From Labilibaculum sp. (GTDB lineage: Bacteria > Bacteroidota > Bacteroidia > Bacteroidales > Marinifilaceae), in NCBI GenBank assembly GCA_016342745.1, contig JAEINT010000017.1, positions 83,544-147,543 of the forward strand: a stretch of 64,000 bases of DNA, given 5' to 3'. The notes under the pieces are model-generated. The model was not told the DNA's origin, made no database searches, and worked only from the letters and a program-made list of their open reading frames with translations. Positions within the stretch are counted from its first letter, which is position 1. Each line of letters opens with the position of its first letter. This document shows, one piece after another, positions 19,044-26,308 of the stretch. Made by a program: the position numbers and the translations under genes.

Positions 19044-19604
19044 TTATATTTTTTTATTTGTTTTAAATCCTGCGAATTTATAAGCCTTATCAACAGGCAC
19101 TCTTGAGAATGCATCGGAAGGACAATCTCTGGCAATAGCACAGTGATTGCAATTCACACATAGGTCATGACTTACTTGCAATTGCAATGAGCCATTACCG
19201 AAAGCACCACATCCTTTTACACATTTTCCGCAGCCAATGCACAATTCATCAATAATCTCGTATTTGAAATAAGGATCCTCAACATAGGATCTTTTGATTG
19301 CACCTGTTGGACAAAGTTGGTTTTCGGCTCCAGTAGATAAACTCTTCACATTTGGTCGGAAATAACCTCCACACAAATCACAATAACCACACATGTCGTA
19401 AACATGAATGCATTTTACTGCCGATGGTGTTACCACACAACTTGTAGCACAACGACCACATTGCGTACATTTCGTTGGATCCAACTGCCACAGAAAATCT
19501 CCTGCCTGGCTTTTCGTAGCCAAAACCCCTGCGACTCCTACAATACTAGCTCCCGCGGCAAAACGAAAGCATGTATTTATGAATTCTCTTCTGTCTTTTT
19601 TCAT
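19044..19604 (-). CDS. Tat-exported multi-cluster ferredoxin (NapG-like)
   Basis: 186 aa. The N-terminus KKDRREFINTCFRFAAGASI is a Tat-like signal with a twin arginine and hydrophobic stretch. Four Fe-S motifs are readable: CTQCGRCATSC, CGYCDLCGG with a later CPTGA, CIGCGKCVKGC and CVNCNHCAIARDCP. The order and Tat signal match NapG-type periplasmic ferredoxins that pair with a NapH-like membrane protein, which is the next gene in the transcript (10 bp gap). No nitrate reductase is present, so its acceptor differs. Confidence 0.85.
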   Translation of the reverse strand: MKKDRREFINTCFRFAAGASIVGVAGVLATKSQAGDFLWQLDPTKCTQCGRCATSCVVTPSAVKCIHVYDMCGYCDLCGGYFRPNVKSLSTGAENQLCPTGAIKRSYVEDPYFKYEIIDELCIGCGKCVKGCGAFGNGSLQLQVSHDLCVNCNHCAIARDCPSDAFSRVPVDKAYKFAGFKTNKKI

Positions 19605-19687
19605 CTTCTAATCTAAATCAAGTAGCAAAAATGGTCCAAGTTCCTTATACAAAAAGACACTTACCTATTCTTCAAACGCTGTCAGTT

Positions 19688-19882
19688 CTATTTTGACTTT
19701 TTATATTTCACACCTTCAGGTAATGTACATTTCTCCAGACTATTGCAATCCTTGCACATATTCTTAAAAGTACATGTCTCTTCAGTCGTGTAGTTTCGGT
19801 AAACAAAAACGCCACTCATAATTCCTAATCCTGCAACAATTAGCGTTCTAGCTCCGTTTCTTAAAAAATCTCTTCTGTCCAT
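19688..19882 (-). CDS. Small Tat-exported cysteine-motif protein
   Basis: 64 aa from ATG 19882, one base beyond the stop of the upstream gene. A TTG at 19897 would add five residues and overlap that gene. The twin-arginine signal is MDRRDFLRNGARTLIVAGL. The mature part has only about 35 residues with C-x5-C-x2-C-x5-C (CTFKNMCKDCNSLEKC) and a lysine-rich end. Four cysteines could hold one [4Fe-4S] cluster or another metal; Tat export suggests folding with cofactor before transport. I do not recognise a named family. Its place between the NHL protein and the Tat ferredoxin suggests a small electron carrier. Confidence 0.75.
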   Translation of the reverse strand: MDRRDFLRNGARTLIVAGLGIMSGVFVYRNYTTEETCTFKNMCKDCNSLEKCTLPEGVKYKKSK

Positions 19883-19883
19883 T

Positions 19884-20846
19884 CTATTTTGCTTCAAATA
19901 TTCTTATCATACTCTTTACCGGATCCAATACATAAATTCGGTCTTCAGAATCTACTGCCAAATCGATACCAATTGTTCCTGCTTCGAACAATTCAGGAGC
20001 AGCAACAACCGATTTTACATCACCTGATGGCAAATGAATTTTCACTCGCTCTAATCCTTTCTCAACAGTAACAAAAGAGCCATCGGAAAGTATTGCTATA
20101 TTGGCGGGATTACAACATCCACTAAATCCTTCAATACTCATAGAGGTTCGTTCCCAAGAAGAGATTTGGTCTCCTTTAGAATTATAAGCTTCGAAAGCAT
20201 GTCTTCCTGGATTAACGACCCAAAGTTCGCCTTGTCGTCCCATTAGCAAATCAAAGAACGGGCTAGGAATAACAAATCCCTTTATTCCCGCTTCGGTATT
20301 TTTTCCACCAATTTCCTTAATCTTCTTACCATCTATATTATAATGGTGAACAATTTTTTGACCTGCATCGGCTACATATATATTTTCTCCATCGATCGCC
20401 AAGGAAGTAATGAATGCTTTCTCTCCTGCAATTAAAAAACTATTACGCAGGCTTCCATCTGGTTTTCTAATGTCTACTCGATTTCTCATTCCTACCAAAA
20501 CATTACCATTGTCAGCAATCGTTAAACATCGAGCTTCACCTCTTACTTTTAGAGAATTGATTTTTTCTCCTTTTGCATTCAAAATAAGTATGGCTTCATC
20601 CGTGCTCACATAAATCTGATCTTTAGAATCAATCGCAATACCATGAAGTTCTTTAGCTTGAATTTTGATTTGTTTCACCTCTTCATGACTGATTTTTGAA
20701 GGATCAACCTTTCTAAGCTCTTTCAAATCGTATTCATAAACATTTTCTTTTGTTGTGTTCTTACTCACAAATAGATCTTTCGCCATAAAGCCGACAACTA
20801 CGAGAAGTAGAACTACTAAAAGCCATAATGTCAATTTATTTTTCAT
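19884..20846 (-). CDS. NHL-repeat beta-propeller, membrane anchored
   Basis: 320 aa. A single N-terminal TM (LWLLVVLLLVVVGFMA) anchors it with the bulk outside. NHL blades are visible (LHGIAIDSKDQIYVST, LTIADNGNVLVG, SLAIDGENIYVADAG, DLAVDSEDRIYVLDP). A GFSGCCNPANIA segment near residue 240 has a vicinal Cys pair in an otherwise Cys-poor protein. NHL propellers usually bind partners or act as lyases; no catalytic signature is clear. Its stop is 2 nt before the small Tat gene start, suggesting coupled translation. Confidence 0.8.
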   Translation of the reverse strand: MKNKLTLWLLVVLLLVVVGFMAKDLFVSKNTTKENVYEYDLKELRKVDPSKISHEEVKQIKIQAKELHGIAIDSKDQIYVSTDEAILILNAKGEKINSLKVRGEARCLTIADNGNVLVGMRNRVDIRKPDGSLRNSFLIAGEKAFITSLAIDGENIYVADAGQKIVHHYNIDGKKIKEIGGKNTEAGIKGFVIPSPFFDLLMGRQGELWVVNPGRHAFEAYNSKGDQISSWERTSMSIEGFSGCCNPANIAILSDGSFVTVEKGLERVKIHLPSGDVKSVVAAPELFEAGTIGIDLAVDSEDRIYVLDPVKSMIRIFEAK

Positions 20847-20858
20847 TTGTAGGTCAGT

Positions 20859-22283
20859 TTAATTTGCTCTAACATCAATACACAAAAGATGCTTTGAATC
20901 ACGCATTAGTAATCTGCCATCTGCTATTACCAATGGTCCCCATGCATCATGTCCATCCAAGACTTTGGTTTTGTCCAATAATTCAAATCTTTCGGTACTA
21001 GCTTTAACAATGCTAAGCAGTCCGTCATCTTTCAGTATGAAGAATTTACCATCAGCTAATAAATAGGGTCCCAATCCAAAACGGTCGCTAGTACCACTTG
21101 TCCACAATATTTTTGTACAATCATTTGGATCAACACATACAAATCGGTTTCTCATTCCGCCTGCATCTTTAGGCAATATAGAAAACATCCTATTTTTATA
21201 TACAACAGGAGTTTGTTGCTCTGAAGCCACTCCATCTTTCGGTTTGAATTTTTGAAGTGTACTTACAGCATATTTAGCACCTTCTTTTTTAACTTGTAGT
21301 AAGACAGAACCAGCTCCATATCCTGCAGTCATGAATATCTTTCCATTTTCGAAGACAACTGGCGATGGCGCCACAACAGATGGAGAGAAATCTTTCGTTT
21401 TCCAAAGAATCTGTCCGATATCGTCACCTTCGGCAGAAACACCTACAATACCACCAACGGCAGCATATACCCACATTTTTTTGCCATTCAAATTCATTGG
21501 CATAACCGATGAATGAGACATTTGCCAATTATCAGGATTTGGTGTTTCCCACAAGACTTTTCCTGTTGCACAATCAACAGCAATCAGTAAAGATTTACCT
21601 CCAGGAGCAAGAATTACAACATTATTTTCAATTATCGGACACTGACCAGTGTACCAGAAAGGAATTTCAGACATGTATTCTTTCACCAAGTCTAATCCCC
21701 AAAGAAGATCGCCTGTATTCGGATCGGTGCACATTACGTGACAACGCGGTCCCATAGTAATCAAATATTTATCATTGATAGCTGGAACTGTTCTCGACAT
21801 TCCATGATTACGCTTGATGTGCACCCTGTACCATCTACGCCACAATTCCTCTCCTGTTTCTAGGGAAAAACAACGCAAAGCATCTGCTTTTTTTATTTCA
21901 TCGTAATCGAGCACATATACTTTGCCATTATATACAACTGGAGCAGCGTGGCCTTCTCCCAATTCAACTTGCCAATTAATTTTTGGTCCATTACCCCAAG
22001 TATTGATCAGTTTCGTGTTATCGGTAACAAGATTATCAGAATTTGCACCTCTAAATTGTGTCCACTTACCTGTTAATTCGGAAGTATGTTCTGTATAAAA
22101 ATCAAAGCCTTCACCAATTAACACTCGTTCCGACGATGCGGATTGTTTTGGACGATTGTCCATACCAGGAATACTAGCATGGATATTTTTAACTGGATTG
22201 TAGGCAAGCCAGTACACAAAAAGAACAAGTGCAATAATTATAGCTAAGCTTATAAATCCTTTATCTCTTCTTTTCAGTAACAT
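20859..22283 (-). CDS. Membrane-anchored PQQ-like beta-propeller
   Basis: 474 aa. One N-terminal TM (FISLAIIIALVLFVYWLAY) then a propeller beginning at WTQFRGANSDNLVTD. Blades include SLETGEELWRRW, DPNTGDLLWGLD and DCATGKVLWETP. It is longer than the lipoprotein paralogs because of inserted loops such as RHCHV-type segments near residue 195 (RCHVMCTD). Probably periplasmic, anchored in the inner membrane, next to the NHL protein. Function inferred only from context. Confidence 0.8.
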   Translation of the reverse strand: MLLKRRDKGFISLAIIIALVLFVYWLAYNPVKNIHASIPGMDNRPKQSASSERVLIGEGFDFYTEHTSELTGKWTQFRGANSDNLVTDNTKLINTWGNGPKINWQVELGEGHAAPVVYNGKVYVLDYDEIKKADALRCFSLETGEELWRRWYRVHIKRNHGMSRTVPAINDKYLITMGPRCHVMCTDPNTGDLLWGLDLVKEYMSEIPFWYTGQCPIIENNVVILAPGGKSLLIAVDCATGKVLWETPNPDNWQMSHSSVMPMNLNGKKMWVYAAVGGIVGVSAEGDDIGQILWKTKDFSPSVVAPSPVVFENGKIFMTAGYGAGSVLLQVKKEGAKYAVSTLQKFKPKDGVASEQQTPVVYKNRMFSILPKDAGGMRNRFVCVDPNDCTKILWTSGTSDRFGLGPYLLADGKFFILKDDGLLSIVKASTERFELLDKTKVLDGHDAWGPLVIADGRLLMRDSKHLLCIDVRAN

Positions 22284-22337
22284 ATACTTAAATAAATCTG
22301 TCCTTTAAAAATTGCCTTTTCAGAACTATAAATTTGA

Positions 22338-23585
22338 TTAGCCTTTAATTGAATAAGCCATTAAAGCTTTTGCATGACGAACATACAATACGCCTTCATT
22401 AATAACCATATGTGCCCAATAAGGCCCTTTTCCATAAGGAACTTTAAATGAACTAATCACCTTAAATTCCTTCGGATCAGCTTTTACCAAAGCAACATTA
22501 CCATCTTTCTCATCGTAGCAAAAAAGCATTCCATCGGCTGAAATAATTGAACCTTTGTTTTCCCACTCCGTTTCATACATCTTTTTACCGGTTTCCCATT
22601 CCATACAAACCCAGTTTCCATTTCTATTATTGATCCAATTTGCACCATAGATATATCCCTCAATGTGAACTGCTCCACCGTGATGAACATCTAATAAAGA
22701 ATCAACATAAGCTACTTGAACAGATTTAGCATCCTCACTCAAATCTAACATTACTGTATGATGATCGTAACCATTAGTCAAAAATATTTTCCCATCATGA
22801 TAAAGTGGAGTATTTGTATTGATATTGGCTTTCCATTGACCTGCAGCATATGATCCATAGTCAAACTGCCAATCAATATTCCCATTTGATGGATCAACTC
22901 CTATGGCATTATTTTCGGTAACAGTAACAATTTGTTCTTTTCCACTTCTATTAATTAACAAAGGAGAAACATAGCCAGGTTTATCATTAATACTTTTTGA
23001 TTCCCAAACAGTCTCGCCAGTCATCTTATCAAAAGCAACCATAGCTGTTTTATTTCCACAAGGAGTATAAAACACCAAATCATTCCACAAAAGAAGAGAT
23101 TCTGATATTCCCCAAGTTCCAAATTCGCCTTCAAACTTTTCACTTGCTTTTACCTGCCAGTTAATTTCTCCACTTAGTGCATTCACGCATGCTACATCAC
23201 CTTTTCCACTTGATAAGTAGATTCTATCATCTTCTATAGTAGGTGTACAGCGCGTATCTGTAAATGACACATCCCATCCTCGACCATATGGTACTTCCCA
23301 TTTCGACTTCCCATTCATATCAAGAGCCAACAAGTAATCCATTGAATCTTTTAGGCCTGTAATATAAACTGTATTGTGAGCTATAGCTACAGATGAATAT
23401 CCTGTTGGAAGACTATCTATATGCCAAAGCATCTTTGGTCCTTCGGCCGGCCATTCTTTCAACAATCCTGATTCCGAATAGACTCCGGTTCTATTTGGAC
23501 CACGCCATTCACTTTTCTCGATTTTTGATTTACATTGAGTCAATATGCTTATGAAAGCAATACAGACAATTAAAAGTCGGTTCAT
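22338..23585 (-). CDS. PQQ-like beta-propeller lipoprotein (paralog B)
   Basis: 415 aa. Signal peptide ends with a lipobox ILTQC (Cys18). The mature start EWRGPNRTGVYSESGLLKEW repeats the signature of the proteins at 4976 and 23616, and the C-terminal ends of all three also agree (INEGVLYVRHAKALMAYSI here). This three-member family looks like duplication within the cluster; this copy lies next to the 23616 copy, 30 bp apart. Likely extracytoplasmic, membrane anchored. Confidence 0.82.
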   Translation of the reverse strand: MNRLLIVCIAFISILTQCKSKIEKSEWRGPNRTGVYSESGLLKEWPAEGPKMLWHIDSLPTGYSSVAIAHNTVYITGLKDSMDYLLALDMNGKSKWEVPYGRGWDVSFTDTRCTPTIEDDRIYLSSGKGDVACVNALSGEINWQVKASEKFEGEFGTWGISESLLLWNDLVFYTPCGNKTAMVAFDKMTGETVWESKSINDKPGYVSPLLINRSGKEQIVTVTENNAIGVDPSNGNIDWQFDYGSYAAGQWKANINTNTPLYHDGKIFLTNGYDHHTVMLDLSEDAKSVQVAYVDSLLDVHHGGAVHIEGYIYGANWINNRNGNWVCMEWETGKKMYETEWENKGSIISADGMLFCYDEKDGNVALVKADPKEFKVISSFKVPYGKGPYWAHMVINEGVLYVRHAKALMAYSIKG

Positions 23586-23615
23586 AAGTAATTAGATATT
23601 GAAATGTTAATTGTA

Positions 23616-24821
23616 TTAAATCGAATAAACCATTAAAGAATTTCCATGACGAACATACATTCTTTTGTTATGAATAACCAAGTGAGCCCAATGCTGCTTA
23701 TCTCCAAAAGGAACTCTGAATGAGCTTACTTTCTTAAATGCTCCAGCACTTACATCAACTAATGCTACTTCTCCACTTTCTCCGTAACAATAAAGTTTTC
23801 CATCAGCGGACACCACATTTCCCTTACTTAGCACTTTTGCAGAATGCAAAACTTCCCCTGTTTTCCAATCCAAACAAAACCATTCACGGTTGTTATGTCC
23901 TGAACCATATATTTTCCCGTCTAGAACAACGAATCCTCCCATTTGGTTATCCATTGATTCATCTTTCCAAACTTCCTTTGCATTTGAACCATCATCAGAA
24001 AGCTCAATCATTACACCACCTTTACCATATCCACTTACACAATACAAATACCCATCTTTATAATAAGGAGTATTTGGATGTATCGAATATTTATTCGGGT
24101 GCGACACTGTCCACAAAACTTCACCCGATTCTGTGTCTACTCCAATGATTGAACTGTTTGTATGTGTAACTAATAAATTACGATTTGCCAATTTTACAAT
24201 CGCAGGAGAACAATAAGCTGAGTTTTCACCATTTGATTTTGCTTTCCAAATTTCGGTTCCTGTTTTTCGATCTAAGGCTACCATACTTACTTGCTCTCCT
24301 CCAGGAGTACAAAATAACTTATCCCCTTCAACCACTAGGTTTTCTGTTACTCCCCAACGAATATTTTCACCACCATAATCTGCTAAAATATCTTTTGTCC
24401 AGACAATTGCTCCGTCCTGTGCATTCATGGCAACAACTTTCCCAAAACCGCTCATTACATACAACATTCCTTCATAAATCATCGGCGTAGTTCTAACTCC
24501 ATCATAAGAATCCATCCACTCTTTTCCATAAATTTGCTTCCAAAGGGTTTTACCAGAGTGATCCAATGCAATAACATAACCATTCTCAGCTTCAGTGCCT
24601 GCAGTGTATACTGCAGATTCAGTAACAGCAGCAGATGCATGCCCAGCACCAAGAGCGTCAAAATGCCATAAGAGTTTAGGGCCTTCGGTTGGCCACTCAT
24701 TTAATAATCCTGATTCTTGGTAAATTCCATCTCTATTGTCACCTCTCCATTGTGCGTTATTCTGAGCAAAAGAAAGGGTGCCAATACATATTAAGGCTAG
24801 TATTACGATTTGTTTTTTCAT
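23616..24821 (-). CDS. PQQ-like beta-propeller, secreted (paralog C), first gene of the cluster
   Basis: 401 aa. Sec signal peptide KKQIVILALICIGTLSFAQ with expected cleavage after SFA; unlike the two other paralogs, no lipobox Cys. The mature start is AQWRGDNRDGIYQESGLLNEW, and the C-terminus is MYVRHGNSLMVYSI. A long upstream gap with a TATCTTTA element on this strand suggests that transcription of the cluster starts here. Confidence 0.82.
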   Translation of the reverse strand: MKKQIVILALICIGTLSFAQNNAQWRGDNRDGIYQESGLLNEWPTEGPKLLWHFDALGAGHASAAVTESAVYTAGTEAENGYVIALDHSGKTLWKQIYGKEWMDSYDGVRTTPMIYEGMLYVMSGFGKVVAMNAQDGAIVWTKDILADYGGENIRWGVTENLVVEGDKLFCTPGGEQVSMVALDRKTGTEIWKAKSNGENSAYCSPAIVKLANRNLLVTHTNSSIIGVDTESGEVLWTVSHPNKYSIHPNTPYYKDGYLYCVSGYGKGGVMIELSDDGSNAKEVWKDESMDNQMGGFVVLDGKIYGSGHNNREWFCLDWKTGEVLHSAKVLSKGNVVSADGKLYCYGESGEVALVDVSAGAFKKVSSFRVPFGDKQHWAHLVIHNKRMYVRHGNSLMVYSI

Positions 24822-24865
24822 TCTAAATCAGCTTTATTCTATAGTTTAAAAATATTCTAATCACT

Positions 24866-24873
24866 TAAAGATA
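24866..24873 (-). promoter_or_regulatory. Probable -7 element of the redox cluster
   Basis: TATCTTTA read on the minus strand, one mismatch from the Bacteroidota TAnnTTTG -7 element, 45 bp before the first gene of the cluster. No good -33 TTG is seen at the usual spacing. Confidence 0.35.
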
Positions 24874-25277
24874 CGGGCTATTCCATTGGTATTGAAATGA
24901 ACATAGCACTTGAACTTAAATCTATTTCAGGTCTAAATAAAAACAAGATTTATTTATTAACATATTCAATATTAAAAAGAGGTAGTAGCAGAAATAATAA
25001 TTTCTGGAAACCACATTTATTTAGAATCACTAAATAAGCATTAACAAACAGTAAACTTCACTATAAACAGGACCTTTTAAGACTAAAAGATCTCTTTTTA
25101 TTTACAATATGATTATTGTAAAGCTAAAGAAACTCATCTCTTTTCCATCATGAAATTAAGTAATAATATCGCTTATTTAGAGCCTTCCAACAAAGCTTTA
25201 ACAACTTTTTAACGACTATTTTTTAATGATTCTAAATATCTAAACGATTATTAACTTATTTTTTATGTGATTTCTTA

Positions 25278-25285
25278 TATCTTTA
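25278..25285 (+). promoter_or_regulatory. Probable -7 element for the OB-fold lipoprotein gene
   Basis: TATCTTTA, one mismatch from TAnnTTTG, 27 bp before the ATG at 25312. The -33 element is not clear. Confidence 0.35.
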
Positions 25286-25311
25286 AGAATATACACTAAA
25301 ACATATAACTA

Positions 25312-26019
25312 ATGAAGAAGTCAATATTATTTCTAATTCTTGGCCTAGCCCTAAGCATTATATCTTGTCAAGATAAAAAATCAACAAAAGAAGAATTACT
25401 GCCCATGGGCGTAAGTAAAATAGTTGTAAAAGAAACTTTTAACGCTGGTGGTTACACTTATATCAATGGTGAAAATGGCCTTTGGCTAGCTGTGGGTCAA
25501 ACAAATATCGAATTAAACAAAGCTTATTATTATCAAGGGGCTCTAGAAATGAGAGACTTTCATAGTAAGGAATTAAATCGCGATTTTCCTCAAATCTATT
25601 TTCTAAATTCTATCTCTGAAACCCCTACTACTATAAGCAAACCGAAAGCGAAACCTGCCGCTCAAATGCAGAAACAAATAAACAAAAAAATCGAAGTTCA
25701 GCTTGATAAAAAAGAAGGTATTACTAGCATAGCTGATGTTTATAAGAATCAAAAAGAATTATCTGGAAAAGAAATCACAGTCTATGGTAAAGTAGCTAAA
25801 TTCAACAAAAGCATTATGGGAAAAAATTGGATTCACATTCAAGATGGATCTGATTTTGAAGGAAATTATGATTTAACCATTACAAGTATGGATGTAACCA
25901 GCGTTGGGGAAATTGTTGAACTTACAGGTAAGATCACTTTAAATAAAGATTTTGGAGCTGGATACTCTTATGCTGTAATCATGGAAGAAGGTAAACTTGT
26001 AACATCAGCGGCAAAATAA
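25312..26019 (+). CDS. OB-fold lipoprotein
   Basis: 235 aa. Lipobox in LALSIISC (Cys19). Residues about 55-110 contain NAGGYTYINGENGLWLAVGQ-like beta segments. Residues about 135-225 form an OB-fold of the tRNA_anti-like class (SGKEITVYGKVAKFN, NWIHIQDGS, VGEIVELTGKI). Proteins with this pair of domains are found in the periplasm of many anaerobes and are of unknown function, despite the nucleic-acid-binding fold name. A strong terminator follows at 26125. It is a single-gene transcript divergent from the redox cluster. Confidence 0.75.
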   Translation: MKKSILFLILGLALSIISCQDKKSTKEELLPMGVSKIVVKETFNAGGYTYINGENGLWLAVGQTNIELNKAYYYQGALEMRDFHSKELNRDFPQIYFLNSISETPTTISKPKAKPAAQMQKQINKKIEVQLDKKEGITSIADVYKNQKELSGKEITVYGKVAKFNKSIMGKNWIHIQDGSDFEGNYDLTITSMDVTSVGEIVELTGKITLNKDFGAGYSYAVIMEEGKLVTSAAK

Positions 26020-26124
26020 TCATTTCATAAATTAATATGTTTCAAAAGTTTTCATTAACATATTTTTTTTATAAATTTCGAATAATACAATTTAACTAAC
26101 TACATACAACTAAACACAATGTTC

Positions 26125-26153
26125 AAAAAAGCGGCTTCGGCCGCTTTTTTTTT
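26125..26153 (+). terminator. Rho-independent terminator with UUCG loop
   Basis: AAAAAAGCGGC, TTCG loop, GCCGCTTTTTT and more T. A textbook terminator for the OB-fold gene. Confidence 0.95.
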
Positions 26154-26308
26154 ATTCAAATCGACACTTTTCAAAATAAAATTAAGCCAAACAAGACATG
26201 CCCCTATTTTGATTTCATAAGTAATGTCCTATCGGGATTCTTTTTCATAATTCCTTTTTGTTTTTATTGATTTTGTTACTTTTAACATGTAAATCAAAAA
26301 ATCAACAT

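Larger units (their letters stand above)
24822..25311. other. Divergent intergenic region (490 bp)
   Basis: A very AT-rich control region between the large minus-strand cluster and the plus-strand OB-fold gene. On the minus strand a TATCTTTA element lies at 24873-24866; on the plus strand TATCTTTA lies at 25278-25285, 27 bp before the ATG. No gene or clear structured RNA is seen. Confidence 0.5.

Noticed and set aside
23738..24490. Plus-strand frames of 136 and 101 codons, rich in Leu and His
   Set aside because: Antisense to a well-formed beta-propeller gene.
4976..24821. Reading the PQQ-like proteins as PQQ-dependent alcohol or glucose dehydrogenases
   Set aside because: They lack the vicinal Cys pair and catalytic Asp/Glu context of quinoprotein dehydrogenases, and no pqq biosynthesis genes are seen; BamB-like propellers fit better.
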